A DNA stretch of 40,730 nt from an uncultured Desulfovibrionaceae bacterium (GCA_949741925.1 CATJOY010000024.1:1-40730), one strand, 5' to 3'. Shown: positions 25,205 to 36,029, numbered from the stretch's first letter. Numbers and translations are program-made. The notes: a model not told the origin generated them from the letters alone.

Positions 25205-25402
25205 ATGACTATCAGCGGAACGGAACTTCTGCTCATCGGCATCGTTGCCGTGGCCCTGTTCGGTTATAAAAAACTGCCCGTGGTAGGGCGCAATCTCGGG
25301 AGGGCCGTCAAAAACTTTAAACGCTCTCTTCGCGAACAGGACAAGAGCGAAAAGACCAACCCGCCCCCCAAGGCCAGCGATCCCGGTCACACCAAGGACT
25401 AA
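25205..25402 (+). CDS. tatA: TatA/TatE Sec-independent translocase subunit
   Basis: A 65-residue membrane protein that forms the pore-like part of the twin-arginine transport system. A short N-terminal helix (about 5-20) is followed by the hinge FGYKKLP, an amphipathic helix (GRNLGRAVKNFKRS) and a polar Lys/Pro-rich tail, all typical of TatA. GAGAAG precedes the ATG. It sits 16 bases after the phosphofructokinase gene and probably shares its transcript. tatB and tatC are not in the window, as in other deltaproteobacteria with scattered tat genes. Confidence 0.9.
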   Translation: MTISGTELLLIGIVAVALFGYKKLPVVGRNLGRAVKNFKRSLREQDKSEKTNPPPKASDPGHTKD

Positions 25403-25507
25403 CCCCCGTTGAAAACGAAACCGGGACCATGTGGGGAGCATACGGCCAAGAGCGTACGCTTAGGCCTGAAGAGTGGCCCAGAGAGCGGAGGGAGAGGGGA
25501 ACTCTCA

Positions 25508-25553
25508 ATAAAAAAAAACACCTCCCCGGGAATGCATCCCCGGGGAGGTGTTT
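25508..25553 (-). terminator. Strong rho-independent terminator of fliD-fliS
   Basis: A 15-bp perfect stem (AAACACCTCCCCGGG at 25516-25530 pairing with 25539-25553) closes an 8-base loop. On the minus strand it is followed by a run of eight or more T. It begins 17 bases after the fliS stop codon. On the plus strand it can also stop read-through from tatA. Confidence 0.92.
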
Positions 25554-25569
25554 GCCTTGAGGGCTTGGC

Positions 25570-26379
25570 TCAAGACATGAATTTACGGTATAGAGCCGCA
25601 CTCCCTCGTTTCCCGCCCAGCATGGACGGCGGAGCACTCGCCCCGGGAGCAGTGACGCCCAAAAGCTCGTCGTCAAAAACTTCCACCTGGCTGTTTTTCT
25701 CGGGGGGGTTGGGAGTTTCCGTCGTTTCCTGAGGCCCAAACGACCGAGACGGATCAGGTTTTAGGGCGGCAGAACCTGCGGCTGGAGCTGCCACGGGGGC
25801 AACAGCAGAGGCAGGGCGTGGAGCGGAGGTGTTGTCCGGTCCGGCATATGCCGCAGCGCCGGCCATAACCTTCCCGGCGCTCTGGCGTCCATAAGCGGCC
25901 GCTCCGCGTGAGGGAGTAAAGCCGCTCGGGACGCCGGAGGAAACCGGCGCAGTATGTCCGACCCCGGGGTCACTGCGGGATGCGGTTATCTGAGCCGAAG
26001 CCGCTGCAACTTCCGGCGTATCCTGAATCTGGGCAAAGGCACTGCGCAATCCATTCAAAATCTTAATAACCTCGTCCACAGCGGCTTGGTCCATTTTGGC
26101 GTTGGCCTGGAACAGACGCTTGGAACAGTAAAAATATAATTGACCGAGATTATCTGCAAGGTCGCCCCCCTTCTCCGGGTTCAGCGAGCTGGAAAGCTCG
26201 TTGAGTATATCGAGCGCCTTGGAAATCAGGTTGCCTTTCCCGGCATAATCCCTGGCATCCATGCGCTCCTTGGCCTGAGTAAGAAACTTGATAGCCCCGT
26301 CATAGAGCATCAGCAAAACCTGGCCGGGGGATGTGGTAGTAACCTGGGTTGCCAGGTAAGCATTTGCAGCTCTCTGCAT
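25570..26379 (-). CDS. fliS: Flagellar chaperone FliS with a long C-terminal tail
   Basis: The first about 125 residues form a complete FliS domain, the cytoplasmic chaperone that keeps flagellin unpolymerised until export. It begins AANAYLATQVTT, continues LLMLYDGAIKFL and contains a helical bundle to about 120. A further 145 residues rich in Ala, Pro, Ser and Gly follow, ending in a short charged motif (EVFDDELLG) and a basic Leu/Tyr/Arg tail. Ordinary FliS is about 130 residues, so this is about twice the usual length. The ATG at 26379 is set by AAGGAG 7 bases upstream. fliD lies 137 bases upstream on the same strand. Confidence 0.9.
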   Translation of the reverse strand: MQRAANAYLATQVTTTSPGQVLLMLYDGAIKFLTQAKERMDARDYAGKGNLISKALDILNELSSSLNPEKGGDLADNLGQLYFYCSKRLFQANAKMDQAAVDEVIKILNGLRSAFAQIQDTPEVAAASAQITASRSDPGVGHTAPVSSGVPSGFTPSRGAAAYGRQSAGKVMAGAAAYAGPDNTSAPRPASAVAPVAAPAAGSAALKPDPSRSFGPQETTETPNPPEKNSQVEVFDDELLGVTAPGASAPPSMLGGKRGSAALYRKFMS

Positions 26380-26516
26380 GCACAAACTCCTTCTTCATCA
26401 TGGCGGGCCGCAGCCCATGTCGCTTTCTCGGAGTCTTTCACTCCTCAAAAACAGCGAACGCCTCTGGCGGGACTGCCTGCCGTACGACGGGCAGCCCCAG
26501 CGCGGATCAATCATGG

Positions 26517-29500
26517 TTAGCTACTCTTGTTACCGTTCAGCTGCTTGATCTGCGAGTTCAAAGATTCTAACAAGTTGTCATATTGGTTGAGCGTGGCTTC
26601 AAGCCGGGAAAACCGCTGGCGCGTCAATCGCTCCCACTTGATAATGCGCTCGTCTTCACGTTGCAGTTTTTCGTTGATGCCGGCAATAATATCATTGTAG
26701 TTATCCTCAAGAATGCGCAAGGCCCCCTTGCTGCCGAGCATGCCCTCCTCGGGCTTGTTCTTAGGACCGTTGAGCAGCGAGAGGATCTCGTTGATCTTGC
26801 CCTGCTTGATGCGCACCTGCCCTGAATAGGATCCCGGAGTCAGGTTATCTACATGGATCATAAGGCCATCAGCATCATTAAACTTGAGGGCCTTGATATG
26901 GGTTGTTCCTGTTCCTTTCAGGCTGATAGTCAGACCGGGAACTCCGGTAATGGTATTAACGGATGAGGTTTTCTCTGGACCGCCGTTAATCTTATAACGA
27001 GCGTCTCGGCCGTCTTGAATGGTGGCCGCGCCGATCCCCGCTTGGTTGTTGACGATAGCGATTGTTTTGCCGTCGTTATAGCCCTGCTTTTTGCTCACCA
27101 GTTCAAAGTTATAGGTTGCCGGGTCCGATCCGTCCACCTTGGTCAACTGGGCCTTAACACCGGGATTTTCCTTATCGGTATTGATCTGTTTGACCAAATC
27201 GCCCACGGTAGCTCCCGGAGCCAGAGCAATGGTACGTTGTACTCCGCCGAACTCATAGGTAAAATCGATGGAGCCTCCGGCATCGGCCGGGTTGAGCACC
27301 TGCTCGCTACCGGTAAGAACGCCGTCAAAGGTTGCTTTGGCATCCTGAGCTGTTTCCAGCACTTCGATATCGACATCTACATTCTGTTCGCCATCGGTCT
27401 GGGCTGTGGCCACATTGGAATTATCGCTCTTGGGCGGCTCGCGCACCAACATGATGTCGCCGTTTTCATAAACCTTCGCGTCATAGCCATTGATCTTGGC
27501 ATTGGTGATCGTACCGTCAGCGGCCACATCATAAGAGACATCAAATTTGCCCGGGTTGGTCGTCGAAGAAACTTGGGAGACAAAGGAAAAGTTGGAAGAA
27601 TCGGATACGCCCTGGTTATCCGCCGCAAAAAAATCTGCCACAGCCTCGGGGTTTTCCGCGAGTACCGAATCCAGGGTCGGCAAATTTGGATCCGTATTCA
27701 ATATCAGAAGACCGTACGTCAAGGTACCGCCGCTCCCCTGAGCGTCTGTTTGAATGCCGATCTGAGAAAGCGAGGTAAACACATCCCCAAACTGCCGGTC
27801 ATCCATGGTAAACAGGGCCTGAAACCCCTTAGGCATGCCTGCCGTGGCCTGTTTCATCTGTGAAGAAAGCAACTGGACCCCGTAGTTGCCCGTGAGTACA
27901 GAACCTTTCTGGGATTCATACTGAGAATCCGCATAATCCGGATCAAGCGTGCTCTTGCTCTCGTCGTACTTGGTCAATTCATTGATCAGAGAACGGAATT
28001 CATTGACGGCGTCAATGAACTTCATCACGTTTTCTTTGATGCTTTCCGTATCAGTTTCGGTAGAAACCGTAGTCGTGCCCGTGGACTTAATGTTCACGGT
28101 CAATCCGGGAATAATGTCCTCCAGCGTGTTGCTATCCTTGACCAACCAAGAACCTTCCGGCCAGCCATTGACCCGGATATGGGCATCTTGGCTTTGCTGT
28201 ACATGCCAGCCGCCGTAGCTGGGCGCAGTGGAGGGCTTCCCGGAGAAGCCATTGAGGCCGGAGGATTGCTCTACGGTAATAGGGGTATCGTCGGCCACGC
28301 TGGTAAAGGTCAGATCGTAGGTGTTGGTGGAGCTGTTCAGCGTGTAGGCAGCCTTGATCCCGCTGTTCGCCGTATCGTTGTTAACGAGAGCAACCAAATC
28401 ATCAAGGCTGGCCCCCGCAGGAACAGTCCAGCTATATTCCTTATCCCCGTGCTTCAGGGTGAAAACCTGGCTTGCGCCGCTGCTGTTGATACTCCCGGCG
28501 GCGGAAGCATCCCCAGCGGCAATACCGACGCCATAGGTAAGCGAGGCCGGAATCATGGCCTCTTGGTTCAGGCCGGTCAGGCTCGCGTTCTTGGTGATGG
28601 TTACCGGAATGCCGGCATTATCGCCGCTAAACCGGATATTATAGGTCGGGTTGGCCGGGTCCGCCGAAAGCGGATCGGCCACGAGTGAAGCCGTTACACC
28701 GGTATCGCCGGATTTGGCGTTGACCGCAGCAATAAAATCATCCACCGAGGCGTTATCGGCAATAGAAATAGTATGGTCTTTACCGTTGTAATTGAAGGTG
28801 AAATCAACGGCCTGGCCGCTGGAATTCATGCTGCCGGCGGCAGCGGTATTCTGCACCGAGGTCTTGTAGAGCCTGCTGGTTTCGGGCAGCGTGGAACCGC
28901 CGAACATATCCAGATCAGTACTCAGAATTTTGAGGGAGTTTTTAGAGCCGAGCCCCATTCCTTGGAGCTGAAAGGTATAGCCATCGGCTGTTTGAATAAC
29001 GTGCCCCCGCACGCCGGGATTTTTGGAATCGTTATTCAATAAATTGAGGAAACTGGCAAGCGTGGTGCCCGGAGGAACGCTCACGCTGCGTACCTTGCCG
29101 GCGTATTCGTAAGAAAACGTCTTGGTGCCGGGGCCCTCGTTGATAATGGCCTCTTTACTATCCACTCCTGTCTGGGTACTCCAGATGGAGGTTGTGGCCA
29201 GTTGACCGACCTCCAACCTGCTGGAAATCCCGGTTTGCGCGTCGGAACGGGCTGTAACGCTGGCAACGCCAGAATTGGAACTGATCGCCGATTTGATCAG
29301 GAACTTATCCGCTGTGTTCATCCCCAAACAGATGGTCCGCAATTCGCTCAGCTTGGCGCGCACTGTCTGAAAGGCCTGCTGCCGCGTGATCCAGTCTTCT
29401 TTCCACTTGGCCAACTTGTTGGCCTGCATCATCTCAATTTTCTTGAGCTGCTCAATCATGGTATCGAAATCGGTACCATTGCCGAGACCATTAAAATGGA

Positions 29501-29528
29501 TTGAACCAGAGGTATATTCTACTGCCAT
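26517..29528 (-). CDS. fliD: Flagellar filament cap protein FliD (HAP2), enlarged
   Basis: A 1003-residue protein that caps the filament and guides flagellin folding outside the cell. The N-terminal FliD_N domain (about 8-105) and the C-terminal coiled-coil FliD_C domain (about 495-640 and 890-1000) are intact. Between them lie four hook-IN-like repeats at about 137-208, 241-320, 354-428 and 755-832. Each has a FxYxxxGxxxxIxxxxGAtxxdl strand pattern, then VNxDxxNxGVxA. E. coli FliD is 468 residues. AAGGCGG precedes the ATG, and a near-perfect sigma-54 promoter lies upstream. It is transcribed with fliS. Confidence 0.93.
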   Translation of the reverse strand: MAVEYTSGSIHFNGLGNGTDFDTMIEQLKKIEMMQANKLAKWKEDWITRQQAFQTVRAKLSELRTICLGMNTADKFLIKSAISSNSGVASVTARSDAQTGISSRLEVGQLATTSIWSTQTGVDSKEAIINEGPGTKTFSYEYAGKVRSVSVPPGTTLASFLNLLNNDSKNPGVRGHVIQTADGYTFQLQGMGLGSKNSLKILSTDLDMFGGSTLPETSRLYKTSVQNTAAAGSMNSSGQAVDFTFNYNGKDHTISIADNASVDDFIAAVNAKSGDTGVTASLVADPLSADPANPTYNIRFSGDNAGIPVTITKNASLTGLNQEAMIPASLTYGVGIAAGDASAAGSINSSGASQVFTLKHGDKEYSWTVPAGASLDDLVALVNNDTANSGIKAAYTLNSSTNTYDLTFTSVADDTPITVEQSSGLNGFSGKPSTAPSYGGWHVQQSQDAHIRVNGWPEGSWLVKDSNTLEDIIPGLTVNIKSTGTTTVSTETDTESIKENVMKFIDAVNEFRSLINELTKYDESKSTLDPDYADSQYESQKGSVLTGNYGVQLLSSQMKQATAGMPKGFQALFTMDDRQFGDVFTSLSQIGIQTDAQGSGGTLTYGLLILNTDPNLPTLDSVLAENPEAVADFFAADNQGVSDSSNFSFVSQVSSTTNPGKFDVSYDVAADGTITNAKINGYDAKVYENGDIMLVREPPKSDNSNVATAQTDGEQNVDVDIEVLETAQDAKATFDGVLTGSEQVLNPADAGGSIDFTYEFGGVQRTIALAPGATVGDLVKQINTDKENPGVKAQLTKVDGSDPATYNFELVSKKQGYNDGKTIAIVNNQAGIGAATIQDGRDARYKINGGPEKTSSVNTITGVPGLTISLKGTGTTHIKALKFNDADGLMIHVDNLTPGSYSGQVRIKQGKINEILSLLNGPKNKPEEGMLGSKGALRILEDNYNDIIAGINEKLQREDERIIKWERLTRQRFSRLEATLNQYDNLLESLNSQIKQLNGNKSS

Positions 29529-29594
29529 AATGGTAGCCGCCTTATAGAAAATATTGCCGGATGCTCCCTGTGGAAATCCCCGCGCTGAAAAAAA

Positions 29595-29610
29595 TGCAAA
29601 TAATGTGCCA
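29595..29610 (-). promoter_or_regulatory. Sigma-54 promoter of fliD-fliS
   Basis: On the minus strand the sequence is TGGCAC, five bases, TTGCA, a perfect match to the -24/-12 consensus core. The predicted start lies near 29583, about 55 bases before the fliD ATG. Middle/late flagellar genes in many Gram-negatives are RpoN-dependent. The rest of the 29529-29890 interval has no gene. Confidence 0.85.
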
Positions 29611-29890
29611 TACTAGAGTATGCCGGAATATCCTGGTTTTCTTATCGGCCGGTCGGGTTATTGCTTTAGGCGTCCTGCCTTGCCGGGCATTCTCAGCAAT
29701 CAGCCGCTTGCGGCACGGGCATCTCTCTGGTATATGGGGTATTTGTTTTGCTGGTTCGGTGTTTCCTCTAAATCAAAGAAACCCGGCTTTCCTATGAACA
29801 GCCTGCCGCCTGTATTTAGAACGGCGAAGCTCCGTAGCGGCCGCTGCATTCTGCGCCACGGCGCACATGTTTTACCAGGAATTACCGTTT

Positions 29891-31642
29891 ATGAATCAGG
29901 ATGCCGCTTCCCCTGCTCCGGTTGACGTTGCCGCGCGCCTTTATCATGCCGTGAGCTGTGTTGACGAACCGGAAAACCCTCTCCCGCCGCTCAGCCTTGA
30001 AACCCTGCCCCATAGCCTACGCCAGGCCGCGGCCCACGCCGGCTGGCGGGCTCTGATGCCTGTTCAAGAGCGCGCCCTGCCCTATCTGCTGCAAGGGCGC
30101 GATATTATGGTTCAATCACGCACAGGAAGCGGCAAAACAGGCGCATTTTTGCTCCCCGCTCTCGAACGGCTGGACCCGGAGCAGCACGCCTGCCAATGCC
30201 TTATCCTGACGCCGACCAGAGAACTGGCCATTCAAGTGGAACAGGATGTCCAAACGCTGTTTCAGGAAAGTTCCCTTAAAGCAGCGGCAGTATATGGCGG
30301 AGTCGGCTACAAGCGCCAAATGGACGCTCTGAAAAGCGGTGTGCAGTTGCTGGTGGGCACTCCGGGCCGGGTGCTGGATCACTTGTTGCGGCACTGTCTG
30401 AACCTGGAATCTCTGAAAATGCTTGTCTTTGATGAGGCAGACCGCATGCTTTCCATCGGCTTTTACCCCGATATGAAAGCTATCCAGCGCTATCTGCCCC
30501 AAAGACACGTCTCCACCTATTTTTTCTCAGCTACCTTCCCGCCCCACGTTCTGCGTCTGGCGGGCGAATTCATGGAAAACCCCGGCCTGCTCAGCCTCAG
30601 CAGCAAAGAGGTACACGTCTCTCAGATGGAGCACGTTTACTATCAGGTAAAACCCATGGAAAAGGACCGGGTGTTAGTCCGGGTTCTGGAAATGGAGAGC
30701 CCGGCCGCGGCCATCGTTTTTTGCAATACCAAGGCGGATGTGCACTATATCGCCGGGGTGCTGCGCGGCTTCGGCTTTAATGCAGACGAACTTTCCGCGG
30801 ATCTTTCCCAATCCCGCCGGGAGGAGGTGCTGCTGCGGGTCCGGCGGGGTGAAGTGCGTTTTCTGGTAGCTACGGATGTAGCCGCTCGCGGCCTGGATAT
30901 TCCGGAACTCAGCCATGTCATCCTCTACCAGCCGCCTGAAGATCACGAATCTTACATCCACCGGGCGGGCAGAACAGCCCGGGCCGGCGCCGGGGGAACA
31001 GTCATCTCCCTAGTGGACGTGATGCAAAAAATGGAACTGACCCGCATCGCCAAGCAATACGGCATCCAGTTGCAGGAGCGAACCGCTCCCGATGATGCAG
31101 CGCTATCAACCGTTGTTGGAGAAAGGCTGACAACCATTCTGGAAAGCCGTCTCAGGCAAGCAACCGGCTTGGTGCGCGAGCGCAGCCGCCGATTCCTCCC
31201 CTTGGTCCGAGAGTTGGCGGCCGAGGAAGATTTCCAGGCCCTGCTCGCCCTCCTGCTGGATGAAGCCTACCAAGCCGGGCTGCATAGCCCCGTAACGGCG
31301 TTTCCCCCGGAAAACGGGAACCGGTCCGCTGCCAAATCCCGAGACAGCGGGCAACGCTCTAACCGGAAAAAACGACCCGGCCGGAAAAAGCCCCGGGCTG
31401 AACCCGGCGCCCTCTCGGAATCTACCGCCATAGAGCGGCAGGATGTTTCGGAGACCTCAGTAGCGCAAGATCATCCCGCCCCCGATTCATCCGTTCCGCA
31501 TCAGGCAGCGGTACAGCCTGCCGAAGCGCCGGAGGGCCCAACGGCCCTGCCGAAAAAACCCAGAAGCAGAAGGCGACGCTCTGAACCATCCGTTTCCCCT
31601 ATGGCCCCCTCACAAGAGGAAAAAACATCGCATGACGATTGA
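29891..31642 (+). CDS. DEAD-box ATP-dependent RNA helicase with a basic tail
   Basis: A 583-residue cytoplasmic helicase. Core motifs run in order: Q-like MPVQERALPYLL, Walker A SRTGSGKTG (76-84), PTRELAIQ, GTPGRVLDH, DEAD (181-184), SAT (213-215) and HRAGRTARAG (357-366). The C-terminal 120 residues are Lys/Arg/Pro-rich, typical of the RNA-binding tails of RhlE/DeaD-like helicases. ATG 29891 is preferred over 29867 because AGGA lies just upstream. The gene overlaps the next gene by 11 bases. The particular subfamily is not settled by eye. Roles in ribosome assembly or mRNA decay are likely. Confidence 0.93.
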   Translation: MNQDAASPAPVDVAARLYHAVSCVDEPENPLPPLSLETLPHSLRQAAAHAGWRALMPVQERALPYLLQGRDIMVQSRTGSGKTGAFLLPALERLDPEQHACQCLILTPTRELAIQVEQDVQTLFQESSLKAAAVYGGVGYKRQMDALKSGVQLLVGTPGRVLDHLLRHCLNLESLKMLVFDEADRMLSIGFYPDMKAIQRYLPQRHVSTYFFSATFPPHVLRLAGEFMENPGLLSLSSKEVHVSQMEHVYYQVKPMEKDRVLVRVLEMESPAAAIVFCNTKADVHYIAGVLRGFGFNADELSADLSQSRREEVLLRVRRGEVRFLVATDVAARGLDIPELSHVILYQPPEDHESYIHRAGRTARAGAGGTVISLVDVMQKMELTRIAKQYGIQLQERTAPDDAALSTVVGERLTTILESRLRQATGLVRERSRRFLPLVRELAAEEDFQALLALLLDEAYQAGLHSPVTAFPPENGNRSAAKSRDSGQRSNRKKRPGRKKPRAEPGALSESTAIERQDVSETSVAQDHPAPDSSVPHQAAVQPAEAPEGPTALPKKPRSRRRRSEPSVSPMAPSQEEKTSHDD

Positions 31643-32255
31643 GCAGCTCCGGGATACCCCTCCACGCGGGAATGAACCTGTTCCGGCCGGGGAACCGGCT
31701 ACGGCAGACGCCGTGCGCACGTCTTGCCCTGCCGGGGAAGCGCCGTTGCGCGAAACAGCCTCTCCCCAGGATGCCAGAAGCGAGGGGCCATCTCCCATTT
31801 CCTTTACAGCAGAGGAAGTAAGCCGTACCTTTGACGGCCTACTGGCAACTTTTGATTTTAAAGCCCAGCTTGAGGAAATCGGGCTTGGTCCATTGCATTT
31901 TATCAAACGGGCCCGGGCCAGGCTTGAATTCATTGCCCTCTCCATTGCGCTCTGGAAACTGGCTCTGGATAAATCCTTTCCCCAAGACGCCCGGCTGTTT
32001 TTTCGCCATTATATGGATACAGCCCCTTTTCTGCAGGGGGAGAGCAAACCCGCCAAAGAGCTGCGCGGCCATATCACAACATATGTCAGTCTGATGGTTC
32101 CCAAGGGCGATGCAGACTTTTCCGCTGTCTCCGAGCATCTGGCCGCCAACCTGGGTTGCCAGGATCAGGATATGCGGCGCCAGCGTCTCAAACTATCCCT
32201 GATCATCCGTTCCCTCTATGCGATAATTTTCAACAACTTGATCAAAGGTCTCTGA
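31632..32255 (+). CDS. Unknown 207-residue protein coupled to the DEAD-box helicase
   Basis: Not recognised as a named family. The N-terminal 55 residues are Pro/Glu/Ala-rich and look disordered. The rest is helical and basic, with an LHFIKRARARLEF stretch and a hydrophobic helical end. There is no signal peptide. It starts 11 bases before the helicase stop codon in another frame, so translation is coupled and the two may work together, for instance on RNA. GAGG lies about 11 bases before the ATG. Confidence 0.72.
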   Translation: MTIEQLRDTPPRGNEPVPAGEPATADAVRTSCPAGEAPLRETASPQDARSEGPSPISFTAEEVSRTFDGLLATFDFKAQLEEIGLGPLHFIKRARARLEFIALSIALWKLALDKSFPQDARLFFRHYMDTAPFLQGESKPAKELRGHITTYVSLMVPKGDADFSAVSEHLAANLGCQDQDMRRQRLKLSLIIRSLYAIIFNNLIKGL

Positions 32256-32765
32256 TCCCTCCCCCGGCCTTTACATCGCGTTCCACCCCTTCCCTGCTTA
32301 CCGTGCCCGGATCTCGCGTTTTCAGGGCCATGGTGCCAAAAGCTGCCCTGCCGCCCCGGGCAGGCGCAGCGGGGCCAGGCTCCTTCGCGCATAGCGGCGG
32401 CAAGAATTGCCGCTTAGGGGGATTTCTCAATAAGGCTTTATTTTTCCCTCCGGCAAGGGAGACGGAAAAAACGGGCGAAGCTGGGATGGATATACCCCGA
32501 GATTGGTTCTTTTAACTCAGGCCATCAGAGGGAAAAAGAGAGTATCACAGCAAAAAATTACCGGGAAAGAGCCCTATGCGCCGGTGGAGCCATCTGTTTG
32601 CCAGGAAGGATGCTATCAAAACCAAAGGCGCGCCGGAAAACCGGCGCGCCCGAACGCATAATTCATCCTACCAAGAGAGGAGACCAGGGAACTCCTACAG
32701 ACCAGACGGCGAACCGCGAGATTCGCCGCCGCCCTCGGGGGTAGCTGCCCCTGTGAAAAGCGCTC
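32256..32765. other. 510-base intergenic region between convergent genes
   Basis: Apart from the eno terminator, it has a small hairpin AGCGGC/GCCGCT (32393-32398 and 32409-32414) and low-complexity Pro/Arg frames. No gene is seen. Confidence 0.4.
32618..32650 (-). terminator. Terminator of eno
   Basis: GGCGCGCCGG and CCGGCGCGCC (32627-32650) form a perfect 10-bp stem with an AAAA loop on the plus strand. Minus-strand readers meet TTTGGTTTTG directly after it. It lies 116 bases after the enolase stop codon. Confidence 0.65.
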
Positions 32766-34438
<1,673 letters not shown>

Positions 34439-35215
34439 TTACTTATAGTACAAAAGCCGCAACCCCTCAAGCAGCAAATCGGGACGCACGGAGTCAAAAT
34501 ACGGCGCCACACGTGCCAGACTCCCGGCAAACCCTCCAGTCGCGATTGTTCCGACCGGCCCTTCCAAGGTATCCGCTAGCCTGCGGCAAAGCCCTTCTGT
34601 CATAGCAGCAAAACCGAAGATAAAACCGTGGTTGATGGAGAGCACTGTGGAGCGCCCCACCACAGGGGAATCCTCATCCACAGAAAGAGCGATATGCGGC
34701 AGCTTGGCGGTACGGCCGGCCAGGGCTTCCAGCGAAGAAAAAATGCCGGGGCAGATAAGGCCCCCCAAATAGGTATTCTCCGTAACGCAATCAAAGGTGG
34801 TGGCTGTACCGTAATCGACCGAGATGATGGACCGCGGTTCAGGCATCAGGCAACGTGCGGCGTATGCGCCGACGAGCCTATCGGAGCCCACCTCCGCGGG
34901 GTTGGCATAGCGGTTCTCCAGAGGGACGGGCAGGTCTTCGGGAGCCAAAAGGAATGTTTGTCCCCAAAAGCGGGCGCAGGCTTCGCGAACCATGCTGCTG
35001 ATGGCCGGGACAACGGAAGAGCCGACACAGGCTTCTATTTCTTTACTGCTTATGCCCACATGCCGGAGTAAGCCCTGTAAAGCAATACCCAAAGCATCGC
35101 TGGTAGAACGTCGGTCCGTAGGCAGGGCATAAGCGCTTTCTAGGGCGCTTTTGGTAGCAAAGCCGATTTTACTATGTGTATTGCCGATGTCAAAAAGAAC
35201 AGTATATTTTCTCAT
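34439..35215 (-). CDS. coaX: Type III pantothenate kinase
   Basis: A 258-residue cytoplasmic enzyme for the first step of coenzyme A synthesis, converting pantothenate to 4'-phosphopantothenate. The phosphate loop DIGNTHSKIG is at 9-18. The catalytic region NPAEVGSDRL (105-114) includes Asp112. The second ATP-binding piece SVDYGTATTFD (132-142) is followed by GGLICPG. The ATG at 35215 puts the DxGNT motif where the family has it; an upstream in-frame start would add 36 residues with no homology. The ribosome site is weak. It is divergent from the ferredoxin gene. Confidence 0.93.
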   Translation of the reverse strand: MRKYTVLFDIGNTHSKIGFATKSALESAYALPTDRRSTSDALGIALQGLLRHVGISSKEIEACVGSSVVPAISSMVREACARFWGQTFLLAPEDLPVPLENRYANPAEVGSDRLVGAYAARCLMPEPRSIISVDYGTATTFDCVTENTYLGGLICPGIFSSLEALAGRTAKLPHIALSVDEDSPVVGRSTVLSINHGFIFGFAAMTEGLCRRLADTLEGPVGTIATGGFAGSLARVAPYFDSVRPDLLLEGLRLLYYK

Positions 35216-35357
35216 ACGCCTAAGGGGATTGCAGGTTGTTGCGCACTTACTGTAAAACGTGGATGAATGTACCTGTTTCAGGTAAAAACACAAGCGCGGC
35301 AGCCAAGCCCGGCTCCGCGCCAACTAGGGGAACGCCGATGTTTCCCAAGGAGGCCCC

Positions 35358-35540
35358 ATGGCTGCTATTATAATTACAGATGACTGTATCGGCTGCGAAT
35401 CCTGTACTTCAATTTGTCCTGATGTGTTCACAATGGCTGACGATGGCGCCAAGGCTGTGGTGAAGCGGCCTGATTCCACGGCCCCCTGTGTTGAAGAGGC
35501 TATGGAGACCTGCCCGGTCGGCTGCATCATTCGTGAATAA
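35358..35540 (+). CDS. [4Fe-4S] ferredoxin (Desulfovibrio ferredoxin I/II type)
   Basis: A 60-residue cytoplasmic electron carrier. Cys10, Cys13 and Cys16 in CIGCESC, together with Cys52 in ETCPVGC, match the ligands of a single cubane cluster. Cys20 and Cys44 are placed like the disulfide pair of Desulfovibrio ferredoxin II; Cys56 is extra. The TPDSTA-type middle (PDSTAPC) is also typical. AAGGAGG precedes the ATG by 6-7 bases. It is a monocistronic gene and likely serves pyruvate or hydrogen metabolism. Confidence 0.93.
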   Translation: MAAIIITDDCIGCESCTSICPDVFTMADDGAKAVVKRPDSTAPCVEEAMETCPVGCIIRE

Positions 35541-35895
35541 CCACGAGCAATTGTAAAAGGAAGTGGCGAGCGGCGGGAACACACGGCCCTTCCAGGCCGG
35601 TCGCCTCCTTAGCCAGAGAGTCCGTTCACCCACGGGAGACAATGGGGGCACCGCAGGCATACACATTGTCTGAAAAGGGTATATCTCTCACGGTATGCGG
35701 GTACAAACAGAGCTTTACGGTGAGTCGGAAGCTCAGGCTCTTCGAGAGCCCCTTCGGGACTATCGACGCTCCCGGACAGGGCTTTCGATTTGCGAGTTTT
35801 GCTGAAATAGTTCACGAAATATTTTTCTTCTTTTCTCCAAAAGTGGAAGAAAAGACTTGCCAAGTATTTCGAGATTGGCTATAGGTCTTTCCCAC
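35541..35895. other. 355-base intergenic region before tRNA-Leu
   Basis: No gene is supported. The right end carries the tRNA-Leu promoter. The short frames on both strands have no ribosome sites or family resemblance. Confidence 0.4.
35857..35885 (+). promoter_or_regulatory. Promoter of tRNA-Leu
   Basis: TTGCCA (35857-35862), 17 bases, TATAGG (35880-35885). The predicted start is about four bases before the mature tRNA. Confidence 0.6.
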
Positions 35896-35982
35896 GCCGA
35901 AGTGGTGGAATTGGTAGACACGCCAGGTTCAGGGTCTGGTGAGGGCAACTTCATGGGAGTTCGAGTCTCCCCTTCGGCACCA
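35896..35982 (+). tRNA. tRNA-Leu (anticodon CAG)
   Basis: 87 bases, class II with a long variable arm (TGAGGGCAACTTCA). The acceptor stem is GCCGAAG/CTTCGGC, CCA is encoded, and the anticodon loop TTCAGGG gives CAG. An integrase gene begins about 170 bases downstream, so the 3' end is the probable attachment site. Confidence 0.95.
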
Positions 35983-35991
35983 TTTTTCCAG

Positions 35992-36029
35992 GTCGCTATG
36001 AGTAACTACTTGTAGCGACTTATTTTTTT
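35992..36029 (+). terminator. Terminator after tRNA-Leu
   Basis: GTCGCTA (35992-35998) pairs with TAGCGAC (36013-36019) around a 14-base loop. TTATTTTTTT follows. It may be part of the element's left end. Confidence 0.6.

Noticed and set aside
26386..26516. Possible separate sigma-54 promoter for fliS
   Set aside because: No -24/-12 pair with correct spacing is present, so fliS is taken as part of the fliD transcript.
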